A stretch of 64,000 nucleotides of DNA from Neoceratodus forsteri (Eukaryota; Chordata; Ceratodontiformes; Ceratodontidae): contig CM028129.1 in NCBI GenBank assembly GCA_016271365.2, forward strand, positions 1,007,947,501-1,008,011,500. Reading direction: 5' to 3'. Positions 10,246 to 21,009 of the stretch are shown piece by piece; position 1 is the stretch's first letter, and each line of letters begins with the position of its first letter. Below the pieces are notes generated by a model. It had not been told where the DNA came from and searched no databases. It saw nothing but the letters and a program-made list of their open reading frames with translations. The translations under genes were made by a program, and so were the position numbers.

Positions 10246-11163
10246 TCTGGAGGCCAAAGGGATGTGGACAAGCTCCCCACCTCCCCAACAAGGAGTCTTA
10301 AGAAACTTGACCACACATCCAAGAATGTCTATGCCACTTCCTGTCTTGGTCTCCTTCAGGCAAGCTATGCCCTGATGGTGGCCAACTTTTGTTACTCCTT
10401 GATGCCGGATGAAGTCCACGCTCACCTTCCTGCTGACAGACAGCTGCCGGTGAAGTTGGTCAGAGATCAGGGCTAAGCACTAGCTGCAGACAGCCTTGGA
10501 CACGGCGACTTCTGCACTCGTGCCATGGCAGCGGCCGTTAGGATGCATCACAGGATCTGGCTGACGTTGCTGCCTTCTTTGCGGACACTCTGCACAAGTG
10601 TGCCAGTGTCTGCTTTTTGGGCACCGATCTCTTTGGCCTGGAGTGGAAGTGCATCTCTGGAGAATTGAAAAGTCCACTGCCACCCTGGACCTAATGGCTT
10701 CATCCTGAAATGACCCTAAGGGCCAGAAATCTAAGTTGTCCTTTCATTTCCAGTCTTTTCATCCACAGCAGGGGCAGTACCTGGCCTGGCATCCTGAGGC
10801 CAGGTTCTCTGGCCAGGGGCCAAAAAGAAGCAGGAGTATGGGAAATGTTGCCCCTCTAGCCCCAGCAACCAGTACAGCCTCCAGAACTGCCCTGTGACTG
10901 CTTGGGGGGGGTGTCCTCCTCTGGCATGTCCAGTCTCTGACCCAGCTCCTCTGGAGAGTCTGCTTCACCACTTGTGGCCACATTGGTCCATCATAACCTC
11001 GGACAAGTGGATCCTAGAAGAGGTAGGTAGGGGGTTGCCTCTAGATTTCAAGGCTTTCCTGCCTTACCGATCCCATGCACCTTGGGAGTCCTTGGTGTTG
11101 CAGGACACACTGTCCACTGTAAGGGAGGACATTGCTTAGGCCCTTGCAAAAATGGCTATAGCC

Positions 11164-12468
11164 CAGCCAGCCCAGTGGCTCTGAGGGTTGAGGTGCTGGA
11201 TGCCACACCTCACGCCATGCCGATGACCCAGATTCGGGAACAGACTCTAGTCATTAGGGGGTTGGCCGGGGCGAGGAAGGTTCGCGTGTCTGAAGACAGC
11301 TGTCATTCCTCTGGGAGGGGGGACAAAGCAGCACGCTGTAGACTGACACCCAGCGGAGGCTGGGGGATCAGCACAGGCACGGTGCTTAGAATAGGGGTAG
11401 ACCCACACACCAGGCGTAAGACTGCCTGCGCTGAGGCATAGACAGTCACTCTGCCCATTGCACGCAAATGCGTGGGTTTGGGGCAAAAAAAACGAAGGAA
11501 AAAGAACAGAGCTGGCAGGCTCCATGATGGCAGGCTGCACCCGCACCAACATTCTAGATGTTGGCTTCTGGGATGTCATCAAGGCACAGGTCAGGAAGCA
11601 TAGGAAAAACCAGGAGCAGTTGTAGAATTCGCAAAAAGTGTTTATTAGTACTAGTAGTAACATAAAAAAATAAAATTATTCAGAATAACTATTTACAAAG
11701 GCAGAATAAACAAAGAAGATCCATCTGAGTTTTCCTTCAATCTCTGTGTCTCTCTTGCAAGAAATTGCAGCTTTATTTTTTGTCTTTGTGAACCCCCTCC
11801 GCTTGTTAAGAAAACAGCATGCTTCTCACAGTGTTCTTATAACTTTCAAAAAGTGCAGCAAAAAGTGCATTGTGACACAGAACTGACCTCTTGCTTACAG
11901 CTTCTCAGAGTGTGCAAACAGGTTAACCCCTTGAGTTCCAAACAGCTTTTTGCAATCATTTCAGCAGTTTAACAATATACATTTCTAAACAAAGGGATAT
12001 CAGTATTGGTTACATTTCCACATAATGATTCACATACAGTATATTTTTATGCCAGCAGATATGCAAGGGGGAGAAATGAATAGCAAATGAGGGTAGAAAG
12101 ATAGCAAGAGGCAGAGAATTGCAAGACCATTGGGGTGAGTGATCAAGACTTAGGTCTCACGGCAAAATTTGGTTGCACAACCAGACAGAGAAGAGACAGA
12201 AAAGGAGAGAATAGAACAGATCCCTGCATTTTAAACTTTCTCCAGAACGACTGGGACAGGGCCCTATTCAACTCTGTCACATGGGGAGTCAACGCCCCTT
12301 ACTCCCCAGCCTTGTTATGAGGGAGGGGGCAACCCATGGCGGATTTGCTGGGGTGGGACTGGTGGGCGGATGCTTGCCAGATTGATGAGTCCCCTCCCAG
12401 GGTAAGGGCCAGAGTCACCTGCCAGCATCCCAAGGTAGAGAACAAGTATTTATAAAAATAAAAAAGCA
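11164..12468 (+). mobile_element. tRNA-derived SINE, copy 1, split by a solo LTR
   Basis: A polymerase III promoter-like head has a box A-like agcccagtggc (11169-11179) and a box B-like gattcgggaa (11231-11240). The body is GC-rich and the tail is tataaaaataaaaaa. It is flanked by the direct repeat ctatagcc (11156-11163 and 12469-12476), the likely target duplication, and sits in the DIRS-C RT region. With the LTR removed it is about 597 bp, the same as copy 2 at 17457-18054 (598 bp), with which it shares the head and several internal blocks. Confidence 0.8.
11574..12281 (-). mobile_element. Solo LTR of the Gypsy-A family, minus strand
   Basis: This 708-bp sequence is the reverse complement of the Gypsy-A LTR (15696-16240 plus 19193-19348, and the 3' copy). 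Its left edge (tgtcatcaaggcacaggtc) corresponds to the LTR 3' end and its right edge (ctgtcaca) to the LTR start tgtgacag. It is bounded by tggga (11569-11573) and tgggg (12282-12286), a 5-bp target duplication with one mismatch. No internal Gypsy sequence is present, consistent with LTR-LTR recombination. It inserted into the SINE. Confidence 0.9.
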
Positions 12469-13899
12469 CTATAGCCTGTGTCCTAGATGCCCTGACAAGT
12501 CAGGAGTATGTGTTCAGGTACTTACTGGTCACGAAACGGATGAGGGGCTGGTGTCCCATACTGGATCTACAGTCTCTACCTTTATATGTAGAGGCACAAG
12601 TTCCAGATGGGCACGCTGAATCAGATCATACCATCTCTGGAGCGGGGCATGTGGTTCTGCTCCCTGGATCTCTTGGATATGTGTTTCCCCATCTCAGCCC
12701 GTCCCACTGACAGTACCTTTAATTTTGCACAGAAGGGGTCTGTCACTTCCAGGTCATGCCCTTTGGCCTCTCGTCTGTGCGCAGTGTCTTCTCCAAGTGC
12801 ATTGCAGTGGTGGCAAGTCCAAACTGAGCCCCTTGCAGGTGATCCAGTTCACCTGGGCAGAACTAGACTCCCTGCAGACCAGTCTTTGGATCTTACCTCC
12901 TTTGCCCGATCATTTCAATTTTGGCTCTCGTGTCCTGCTTGGGACTTCCTGCAGCTGCTGGGATACATGGCGTCCTGTATCAGCATGCTTTGTTGGGCCT
13001 GCTAGTGGATACATCACCTGCAGTGGGAGTTAGGCCATCAGTGGTCCCAGCACCTAGGCCACTTGGACCAGCTGGTCACAGTGACCCAGCCAATGTGGGA
13101 TGCCATCCAGGGATGGCTGATCCCCGAACATCTGGAAGGAGTCCCTTTTGTCTGTTCAGAACAGTCCATCATGCTCATGTCGGACACATCTGTGGTGGGA
13201 TGGGGAGCACAATTGTGGGACCACAGAGCCCATGGGTTCCGGTCAACCAGGGAGGCCTGACAACATATCAACTTGCTGGAACTCCGTGCAGTGTGGTTAG
13301 CTCTATCGGAATTTGCTCCTGTAATCAGGGTCCAGTCATGCAAGTCTAGATGGACAACACCAATACCATGTTCTTTCTGAACAGGCAGAGAGGCATGCCC
13401 TCTCGTCCCTTGTGCCAGGAGGCCCTAGGTACTTGGACCCTCTTGCGCAGCTTAGGTGCGGCTATCCTTGCAATCCATGTTGCAGGAGTGAACAGTCTCT
13501 AGCGTACACTCAGCCAGGTGGGGAAGATATTGCATGAGTGGCCAATGCATCAGGAGGTGGTATTCCACCTCTTCTCCCAGTGAAGTACCCCTCTGGTGGA
13601 TCAGTTTGCCTCCTGGGAGAATGTCAAACTAAGGTTGTTCTGTGCCCACCCCCCACAGTCAGGGACACTGATGTGTTTTGCCTTCGCGAGGCTGTGGACC
13701 CTATGCCTTGTGTGTGCCTTTCCTCCCTTACCCTTGATCCACAGGGGTGGTGATCAAGGTCCGGAAGGACAAGGTACAGATGACCCTGATAGCTTCAGAC
13801 TGACCAAGGAAGTTCTGGTACATGGATCTCTTCAGCCTCAGTAGGCCTCTGTGGCAGTTGTTAGTTTGTCCAGACCTGCTGACAAGACCACAGGGGATG

Positions 13900-14990
13900 G
13901 TCTTGCACCCGAACCTTCAGTCCCTGCACCTTACAGCTTGGTTCCAGAGATAGATTTCCAGACTTTGAGCCTTTGGGAAGCTGTGGTCCATGTTGTGGAG
14001 GCCTCCTGTAAGGAGTCTACTTGATGGTGCTATACCATTAAATGGAAACGTTTTTCCATTTGGTGTCGGGGAAGGAGCTTGATCCCCTTGCCTGTCCTGT
14101 GGCTAGTATCCTTGAGTACTGTCGGTCCCTCTCTCAGTTGGACTGTGAGCAGTGACCCTTAAGATGCACCTGGCAGCCATATCTGCATACTGGGCATGGG
14201 CTGGTATGCCAGTGATGGCCAGGAGAAAGTGGTTGGTTGCATTTTAAAGGCCTTGACCATTTGTCCTCCAGTGTGTGAACCACCATCACCTTGGGACCTA
14301 ATGCTGGTGCTGGTTATACTCATGGGCAAGTCATTTCAGCCTATGCACAGGTGTGAGATGTCGCACCCATTGGGAAGACTGCCCTTTTTGTGGCCATTAT
14401 GTCAGCCAGAAGGATCAGTGAGCTCCAAGCGCTGTCGGTTCAGTCTCCTTTTCACTTCAACCAACTAATTAACTTACTGGCGTACTTTTAATAATCCATC
14501 TTCAGAGACTTACCGCAGATGACTCTGGACCTCCAGAGGGTGTTCTCCTACTATAGGGAATGTATGGCTGGAGTTCGGGGTAAGACTTGCCAACTGATTG
14601 TAGCATACACTGAAGCTGCATCAGGTAGATCTGCACCTAAGCAGACGATAGGCAGGTGTATCACATCCTGAATCGAACTCTCCTATATGTTGGCTGGTAG
14701 GGAACCTGCCATAGAGCTTGGTGCTTATTCCACCAGACATACTACAGCCTTGGCGTCTGCTTCCAGGGATATCCCTATCCAGATCATCTGCTGGGCTACT
14801 ACCTGGAAGTCCACGCACACCTTCATTTCCAAATTACAGCATCAACTTGGAGTCCCTTCGGGATGTTGCATTTGGGAACTTGGTTCTCCAATCTCTGTTT
14901 GCCAAGTGGGGGTGCATGTTTTGGCACCCCCCCAAGAACTGCTGGAAGTCTGCCTGTGTGTGGATAGTGAACTATATCCACACACCCTAG
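13900..14990 (+). pseudogene. DIRS-C tyrosine recombinase
   Basis: Remains of a DIRS tyrosine recombinase. The N-terminal YTIKWKRFSIWC-like segment (about 14030) is followed by GSHICILGMG, then PSPWDLMLVLVILMG (about 14290). The catalytic-Arg segment is MSARRISELQA (about 14398-14430, frameshifted), and the C-terminal part reads PPDILQPWRLLPGISL (14718-14990) in one frame or STRHTTALASASRDIPIQII in another. The latter contains an H/STRHT box equivalent to HxxR, and CWATTWKSTHTFIS follows. Multiple stops and frameshifts; inactive. Confidence 0.75.
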
Positions 14991-15172
14991 AAACAGTGTG
15001 AAGCATCTGATGTCATGGAGTAGAGCTGGCGGATATACTGCTTGGGTGGTGGGAGGAGCTAAGCATGAAGACATTCTGATGAATCACCACTTCAAGCGGA
15101 ACTGCCTATGTGTGGATGTAAACCATATACCACTCCAAGAACTAGTTGGTTACAGATGAGTAACCTATTTTT
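14950..15172. repeat. DIRS-C terminal region (partial complementary region and right end)
   Basis: The right end has accatataccactcc ... ggttacagatgagtaacc, matching the split right end of DIRS-D (53236-53271 plus 59164-59186). Only the first half of an internal complementary region (ggatagtgaactatatcc) can be seen at about 14960, so the second half seems deleted. The exact end of the element near 15172 is uncertain. Confidence 0.55.
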
Positions 15173-15695
15173 ATGCTCCCACATCCCTCACAGTGCTAAG
15201 TAAGGGCTGCCACTTCCCTTGCCTTAGTGCAGGTAGGATTGGGCTTTTTCCTTGGAGGGAGTGTTTTGTTTGCTGCTTTGCTTGTCCTGTCAGCAGCTTT
15301 AGTGCTGAGTTAGTGTGTGGTGGCAGGTTCCCATGCACTGGTCTGCACTTGTGCGTTCGGACCACACACCACCTTGGGAATGTCACTTTGGCTTAGTGCC
15401 AGTCATCTTGGTAAACTGGACATGTGCATCAAGTGGCCTTCTTTGAATATGTTGCACATGAATGATTAGACAGCTACCATTTTGCTAAATTTGCGGATGC
15501 CATTCTGCCACCTACAGCACTTCAGAGCAGTGTTTTGTCATCCAGCATAGCTAATTCTGTGTTGCTTAACGTAGTCAGTGGTAATTACTTACAACCTGGC
15601 TAACATGCACCCTGACCAGGGGCTCCAACTGGTAGAGCTATAGTTTTTTGTTTGTTTGGTTTAAATAATTTATTGGAATTTTATAGGTACAAGAC
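15173..15695. other. Non-coding flank left of Gypsy-A
   Basis: No supported gene. The last about 55 bases (T-rich, then taaataatttattggaatt at about 15661) look like the complement of a LINE 3' end with an AATAAA-type signal and A-rich tail. That sequence would continue after Gypsy-A at 39842, because the 15691-15695 aagac is the Gypsy-A target site. The LINE reading is tentative. The remainder (15173-15640) shows nothing I recognise. Confidence 0.4.
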
Positions 15696-16240
15696 TGTGA
15701 CAGGGCTCAATAGGACCCTGTCCCAGTTGTTATGGAGAGGTGGAATGCAGGGATCTGTTCTGTTCTTTCCTTTCTGTCTGGTTGCGCAACCAAATTTTCC
15801 TGTGAGACTTAGGATTTGATCACCGTGACAGTCTTGCAGTTCTTTGCCTCTCACTGTTTGTCTTCCATTGCTATTTATCTTTTCCTCTCTTGCATATCTG
15901 CTGGTATAAAAATATATGTAAATCATTATGTGGAAATGTAACTGATATTGGGATCTCTTTGTTTAGAAATTATGTAGTGTTACTGTTGCAATGTATATAA
16001 TAGTTTGAGATTGCAAAAAGCTATTCGGAACTCAAGGGGTTAACATGAGAGCAGTTTTTAAGCCCTTTTTCAGAAGCTATGGAGAAGGGACCTCAGTTCT
16101 GGGACATTGTGTTCTTGCTGCACCTGCCTGGAACATACAAGAACATTTTAGAAAAAAAACAGGATGCTTGTTGAGGGGGTTGCAAAGACTTAGAGCTGCA
16201 GTGTTTAGAGATGCAGAGATTGAAGGAAAAATCAGATGGA

Positions 16241-19105
16241 GTGAGCAATCTTAGACCTGGTACTCTCAAATGGGGACGGTGAGAGGATCTCCGATCTTGA
16301 AGTGGGCAGCCATCTGCGAACAAGTGACCACCAAACAGTGTGGTTCATGATAAACTTAGCTGTAGAGTCAAGCCATACAAAAGTGAAGGTACTGGACTTC
16401 AGTAGGGTTGATTTTGTCAAAATGGGAGAGTGCCTCAGAAAAGCACTAGCAAACAGACAAGAAGGTGGGGTGGAGCAACAATGGGGAAACATAAAAACTG
16501 CCATCACAGAGGCATCAAGCTTTTGTGTGAAGCAAATGAACAAATCAAAAAGAAAGAAAACACTATGGTTCTCAAAAAAAGTGGCGGGGAAGGTTATGGA
16601 GAAAAAGATAGCATTCAGGAAGTATAAAGAAACACAGAAGGAGCAGGACAGAGAACTGTACCAGTTAAAGCAGAAGGAAGCGGGGAAGGCAGTCAGAATA
16701 GCGAAGGCACAAACTGAGGAAAAGATAGCCAACTCTGTTCAGAAGGGGGATAAAACTTTTTATAGGTACATTAGGGAACAAAGAAAGACTAAGGCAGGGA
16801 TACTGAGGCTGAATAAAGAGGAAGGTGGTTGGCAGAGAGCAACATTGAAAAAGCAGGGATACTGAATGAATATTTCTGCTCAGTATTCACAAAGGAAAAG
16901 CAGGGTGAGATACCTATTCCAGTCAATAGTAGCACTCTGGATAGGGGGGTTGATATTAGCCCTTTCTCAGAAGAGAGTTCTGAAAGAACTCTGAAAACTG
17001 AAGGTGGATAAAGTAATGGGGCCTGATGGGATTCACCAGAATTCTAAAAGAACTAAGGGAAGAACTAATAACACCACTGACTACCCTTTTTGATAAATCA
17101 TGGGAGGATGGTGTGGTACCTGAGGACTGGAGGAGGGCAGATGTGATTCCCCTTTACAAAAGTGGGAGCAAGACAGAGGCAGGAGACTACAGACCTGTCA
17201 GTTTGACCTCAGTGGTAGGGAAAATTATGGAATCACATCTGAAGGAAAGAATTGTTGAGTACCTAGAGGCCAGTGGGGCACATGACCAAAGGCAGCATGG
17301 ATTCACAGCAGGAAGGTCATGTCAGAAGAATCTAATTGATTTTTTTGACTGGGTGAGCAAAATAGTAGACCAGGGAAGGGCTGTGGACATGGCCTACCTA
17401 GACTTTTGCAAGGCATTTGACACAGTCCAGCACAAAAGAAGATGAACAAATTAACCGCCGGCTCAGTGGTGCTGAGGGTTGAGGCGCTGGATGCCACACC
17501 TCGCGTCACGCCAGCGACCTGGGTTCGGGAACGAGCCTGGGTGCTGGGGGTTGGCGGGGAGGGAATAGGATCGAGCGCGATCGGCTGCTTTCCTTTCCTG
17601 GGGGATCCAGGGCATCCCGGTGCAGGGGACCCCGGTGAGACTGGAGGTACTACTGCTGCGGGAGCACAAGTACAGCAGTCGGGGCTGGCCTGGCCAGACA
17701 GTGGGAGAACACGCGCACTTTCGTGGCCACTGCCGTCTGTGCCTCCCCGCCCGACAGAGGGGCAGGAAAAAAGTGGAAAAGCAGGGCACTGGTCGGCGGC
17801 GGCATGATGGCTGTCTCCGCGAGCAGGACTCTCCCGCACCTGGGTGCGCGTGTAAACGGATCCTGGTGGGTGGGTTGAGCTCCGGAGGAGTTACCACCCC
17901 CACAGCGGGGGTAGCAGCGAGGGCCTAATGAGGCGTCAGAGAAGATAGTCGAGGGGATGGCGGCCGGACAGACCTGGGGGGGAAGCCGGGATGTGGAAAA
18001 GGTAAGGCAGATCAGTGGCCTTTAGGGGGGATAAAAATAGAAAGAAAAAAAAAAAACAAATTAACCAGCCTGGGAGTGGGTCCCAGGGTGGTAGCCTGGG
18101 TAAAACACTGGCTGGACAACAGGAAACAGAGGGTAATAGTAAATGGAGTCCACAGTGAAGAAAAGGGGGGTTACTAGTGCGGTACTGCAGGATTCAATAC
18201 TGGGGCGGGTCCTTTTTAATGCATTTATAAGTGACATTGCAGAGGGACTGGAAGGAAAAGTATGTCTCTGCAGATGACACAAAGATCTGCAACAGTGTTG
18301 ATATGCCAGGTGGGGTGGAAAGGATGAAAAGAGACTTGGCAAGGTTGCAGGAATGGTCGAATGCATGGCAGCTGAGATTCAATGCAAAGAAGTGCAAAGT
18401 AATGCACCTGGGGAAACAAAAACCATGGGGAAGATTGCACAGTGGGGTGGGGGGGGTGAGATACTGAAAACAACAAAAATGGAAAGGGACCTGGGGGTAG
18501 TCATATCAGATGACCTAAAGGTGGGCCAGCAATGTGAGAAGGCAGTAAGGAGGGCTGGGGGGGATACTGGGATGCATAGGGAGAGGCATCACCAGTAGAA
18601 AACAGGAAGTTGTTGGCCTTCTGTACAGACAGTTGGTAAGACCACATCTGGATTACTGTGTACAGTTCTGGAGACCCCATCTCCGCAAAGACATAGACAG
18701 GGTGGAGGCTGTCCAGAGGAGGGCAACGAAAATGGTGCATGGTCTGCACCAGAAGATACATGAAGAAAGACTAAAGTAACTTAAGATGTATAGCCTCGAG
18801 GAAAGGAGGGAGAGGGGGAACATGATAGAAACTTTCAGCTACCTCAAGGGAATCAACAAAGTCCAAGGGGGTAGCATCTTTCAGTAAAAGAGATGTGCAA
18901 GAACAAGGGGGCACAATTTGAAGATAGAGGGGGGATGGCTCAGAGGTAATGTGAGGAAGTATTTCTTCACAGAGGGGGTTATAGATGCATGGAACCGCCT
19001 TCCCGAGGAGGTCATAGTCAAAAACAGTGGGGGAATTCAAGAATGCATGGGACTGACATTAGGCACTGGTGGGGGGGTAGGAGGAAGTAGGCTGTTGGTT
19101 AACTA
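16241..19105 (+). pseudogene. CR1-1 ORF2: endonuclease end, reverse transcriptase, C-terminus
   Basis: The endonuclease end reads LEVGSHLRTSDHQTVWFMI, with the SDH motif (about 16300). A linker to KAGILNEYFCSVFTKEK (about 16850) follows. RT: KVMGPDGIH, VVPEDWRRADVIPLYKSGSK, DYRPVSLTSVVGKIMES, HGFTAGRSCQKNLIDFF and AYLDFCKAFDTVQH (17395-17430). After the SINE: WLDNRKQRVIVNGVHSEEKG, a degenerate PQGSILGP (LQDSILGRVLFNAFIS), the ADDTK box as RDDTKICNS, and AWQLRFNAKKCKVMHLGK. The C-terminus has EDRGGWLRGNVRKYFFTEG and DAWNRLPEEV (about 18940-19015). Stops and frameshifts occur throughout. It normally performs nicking and target-primed reverse transcription. Confidence 0.88.
17457..18054 (+). mobile_element. 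tRNA-derived SINE, copy 2
   Basis: The SINE has a box A-like ggctcagtgg (17460-17469) and a box B-like gggttcgggaac (17521-17532), about 60 nt apart, which is longer than in a tRNA. A GC-rich body of about 500 bp and a tail agaaagaaaaaaaaaaaa follow. A perfect 12-bp direct repeat, aacaaattaacc, flanks it (17445-17456 and 18055-18066). It is inserted in CR1-1 RT, directly after the FDTVQH motif. The long GC-rich open frames inside are not genes. It shares the head and internal blocks such as a ggc-catgatgg segment with copy 1. Confidence 0.88.
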
Positions 19106-19350
19106 GGATCTGCAGCTTATCCGTTAGGTAGGGAAATGGGCAGACTAGGTGGGCCAAGCAGTCCTTATCTGCCATCAGATTCTGTTTCTATGTTATTCTG
19201 CCTTTGTAAATAGTTATTCTGAACAATTTTATTCTTTTATGTTACTGCTGGTACTAATAAACACTTTTTGCTACTAATGAACACTTTTTGCAAATTCTGC
19301 AATTGCTCCTGGTTTTTCCTATGCTTCCTGACCTGTGCCTCGTCGACAGA

Positions 19351-19368
19351 TGGTTTTAGAAGTGGGAT
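19351..19368 (+). promoter_or_regulatory. Gypsy-A primer-binding site
   Basis: The sequence tggttttagaagtgggat begins two bases after the LTR end. It resembles the complement of a tRNA-Leu 3' end (tgg...agaagtgggat-type); the match is from memory and imperfect. Confidence 0.55.
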
Positions 19369-19443
19369 TTATGCCGTGCATACTCTAAACCAGGAGTTTT
19401 GTGTGGGTACTGGGCCTAATACCAGGGAACCGTAGAGGAAGGT

Positions 19444-20460
19444 ATGGATTCTGCAGCAGCAAGTCCAGGAGTGGTTACCAGGAGAATGGCAGCCAAACTA
19501 GCAGAGACAGAGGTCGTAGTTGAGATTGTACAGCCAGCACAAGTTACGGAAAAAGAACAGGCAGTGACAGAACCTGAAAGCCTGATGGACTTTTTCATAT
19601 GGTGGGCTGTATAACAAAAAGGGGGAGAAGCAGAGAGAAAAATAGTCAATGTTTAGAAGCACAGAGGAGAGAATAGATGCAGTGACAGGAACAGCAGAGG
19701 AGAGAAGATGCAGTGACAGGAGCATCGATGTCTGGATGCCTTGCAAGCTATCAAAAGTAGAGGATCTGGCACAGATCCAGACAAGCAACAAAATACAAGC
19801 AGCTTAAAAACCATTAAACTTATAAAGTTGTGTCCCTCGGATGATATCGAGGTATACCTGACAACTTTTGAAAGAGTTACCACAGCCTGCCAATGGCCAA
19901 AGCAACAGTGGACAATCAGACTGGTTACCTACCTGACAGGGAAAGTCCAACTTGCCTACAGCAATATGGACACTGCATAGTCAGAAAACTATGACCTGGT
20001 GAAAAGCAAAATTCTGAAAAAGTAGGACATCTTAGGGGAGACCTACAGGCAGAGATTTCAATCTCTGAAGCACAGTTCAGTTGACAATCCTCGAGAAGCC
20101 TTCACCCAGCTTAGAGAACTCCTGATAAAATGGCTCCAACCAGAGGGCAAAACAGTCCCACAGATCAATACATTTGCAATAGAGCAATTCATCAACATCC
20201 TGCCTATAGATGTGCAGCTTTGGGTAAAGGAACACCAACCAGAAAGTGGGGAAAAGGCTGTCTGTTTGGCTGCGGACTACCAAATGGCCAGACAGACGCC
20301 ACAGCAGCGAGGTAACAGCCAAGCACTGGTAAGGCACTTTTTTTTTTTTGCATTTAAACTCCAAGTCTGATAAGAACTCTGGGGGTAACCAATCTGTGCC
20401 CAAAGACGTTATTTGCTAAAGCTATAATAAGCCAGGTCATATTGCAAGAAATTGCTGTAA
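19444..20460 (+). pseudogene. Gypsy-A gag with SCAN-like capsid
   Basis: The first ATG in a good position is at 19444 (MDSAAASPGVVTRRMAAKL). The capsid region around 19741-19980 has LIKLCPSDDIEVYLTTFE, RVTTACQWPKQQW and TYLTGKVQLAYSNM. After stops, 20040-20310 reads GETYRQRFQSLKH, then DNPREAFTQLRELLIKWLQP and EQFINILPIDVQLWVKEHQP with ESGEKAVCLAADY. This is the pattern of the vertebrate SCAN domain, known to derive from Gmr1-like gag. A CCHC knuckle lacking its first Cys follows (YNKPGHIARNC, about 20418-20455). Several stops break it. Confidence 0.82.
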
Positions 20461-20482
20461 GAAGTGTGACACTGGAGCAGAT

Positions 20483-20945
20483 TTGTTCTTGGCAAATTGG
20501 GGCAAGTACTTAACAGATGTGAAGGTGGGAGATAAGACTGTGAAGGGACTTATAGATTCGGGAAGCAGACAGACCCTAGTGCACATTGAAGTACTGGGAA
20601 AACAGTGTCCAAAAGGACCAGGTACTGGTGTCCTCTGCATCCATGGGGACACACTATACTATCCCACCATTCAAGTGACTCTGACCATTAAGGGTGTGTC
20701 ACACCAAATGAAAGTCGGGGGTAGTACCTAAGTTACCTGTACCTGTGATTATGGAAAATGACTGTCCAGGATTTACTGAGTTAATCTCAGAGGAACTGAA
20801 CCCTGTAGTTTCAACAGCAGTGGTAACAAGAGCTCAGGCAAAGAAAATCTCAAATGGTGGGGACGCTTTTCTTTTCAGTGACTTTGATTCGAACTTGGTT
20901 GAGAACAGCTTCAAGATCCGGATGTCCAGGAAAGGCGACGTCTGA
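20483..20945 (+). pseudogene. Gypsy-A aspartic protease region
   Basis: This is a retroviral-type aspartic protease. The frame 20483-20731 reads YLTDVKVGDKTVKGLIDSGS, in which DSG is the catalytic triad, followed by RQTLVHIEVLG and a TLTIKGV flap region. The next frame (20745-20945) has MENDCPGFTELISEE and TAVVTRAQAKK, the usual linker after protease in Gypsy pol. It should process the polyprotein. One frameshift separates the two frames, and the following region is integrase rather than RT. Confidence 0.8.
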
Positions 20946-21009
20946 AACACAGTGGCAAGAAAATACTGATTGACATAAAGGGTTAAAATATGAAAATGCT
21001 GAAGCTAAA

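Larger units (their letters stand above)
7544..11000 (+). pseudogene. DIRS-C gag-like region, split by an L1-like insertion
   Basis: The part before the insertion (7544-8630) includes SMYISLEPVQKQAKYPCDIL and LELWQHPASHLS, which parallel DIRS-D at about 49240-49420 (IPLESVQKLAKYPMTEIL). The part after it (10246-11000) resumes with the segment matching DIRS-D NKFLDKESKKLDHGAKKV (TRSLKKLDHTSKNVYATSCLGL) and continues through LVRDQG to a proline-rich end. Many stops and frameshifts occur. The role as DIRS structural protein is inferred from position and from the DIRS-D parallel. Confidence 0.7.
10960..13850 (+). pseudogene. DIRS-C RT / RNase H / methyltransferase-like region, split by the SINE
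   Basis: RT begins near 10960 (TSDKWILEEVGRGLPLDFKAF), is interrupted by the SINE at 11164-12468 and resumes with VFRYLLVTKRMRGW (about 12510). Later motifs are MWFCSLDLLDMCFPI (about 12650), CPLASRLCAVSS in a shifted frame and CIAVVA. RNase H shows HINLLELRAVW (about 13262), a degenerate TDNT segment and a SQVGKILHEWP segment. The methyltransferase-like part is DQFASWENVKLRLFCAHPP (about 13597). Every motif lies in a different frame, so this is an old inactive copy. DIRS-D (50330-51440) is the closest relative in the window. Confidence 0.78.
7412..15172 (+). mobile_element. DIRS-C: left-truncated DIRS of a second family, with nested insertions
   Basis: Similar throughout to DIRS-D (47969-59186), this element has gag, RT, RNase H and recombinase in that order. 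Its left inverted end is absent, since the right end of DIRS-B lies directly against gag sequence. It is interrupted by an L1-like element (8632-10245) and a SINE carrying a solo LTR (11164-12468). The right end (tacagatgagtaacc near 15152-15166) matches the DIRS-D right end at 59165-59186. Coding remains are very degraded, more so than in DIRS-F or DIRS-I. Confidence 0.85.
16241..19192 (+). mobile_element. CR1-1: 5'-truncated CR1-like LINE inside the Gypsy-A LTR
   Basis: This non-LTR retrotransposon starts within the endonuclease domain and runs to a 3' end of the form ggtgggccaagcagtcctta ... tctgtttctatg. It interrupts the LTR between agatgga and ttattctg, with no target duplication visible. 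It contains ORF2 remnants (endonuclease end, RT, C-terminal domain) and is itself interrupted by a SINE at 17457-18054. 5' truncation is usual for LINE insertions. Confidence 0.88.
15696..19348 (+). repeat. Gypsy-A 5' LTR, split by CR1-1
   Basis: LTR sequence lies at 15696-16240 and 19193-19348 (about 700 bp in total). It starts tgtgacaggg and ends gtcgaca. A TATA-like tataaaaatat is at 15905-15915, and an AATAAA polyadenylation signal is at 19256-19261, shortly before the LTR end. Comparison with the solo LTR (11574-12281) shows that about 10 bases of LTR were lost at the CR1 insertion site. Confidence 0.9.

Noticed and set aside
17463..17928. Long GC-rich open frames of 100-146 codons on both strands
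   Set aside because: They lie entirely inside the SINE bounded by aacaaattaacc and show no domain; GC-rich sequence has few stops by chance.
20040..20320. Host SCAN-domain zinc-finger gene
   Set aside because: No zinc-finger array follows. Protease, integrase and RT follow within an LTR-bounded element.
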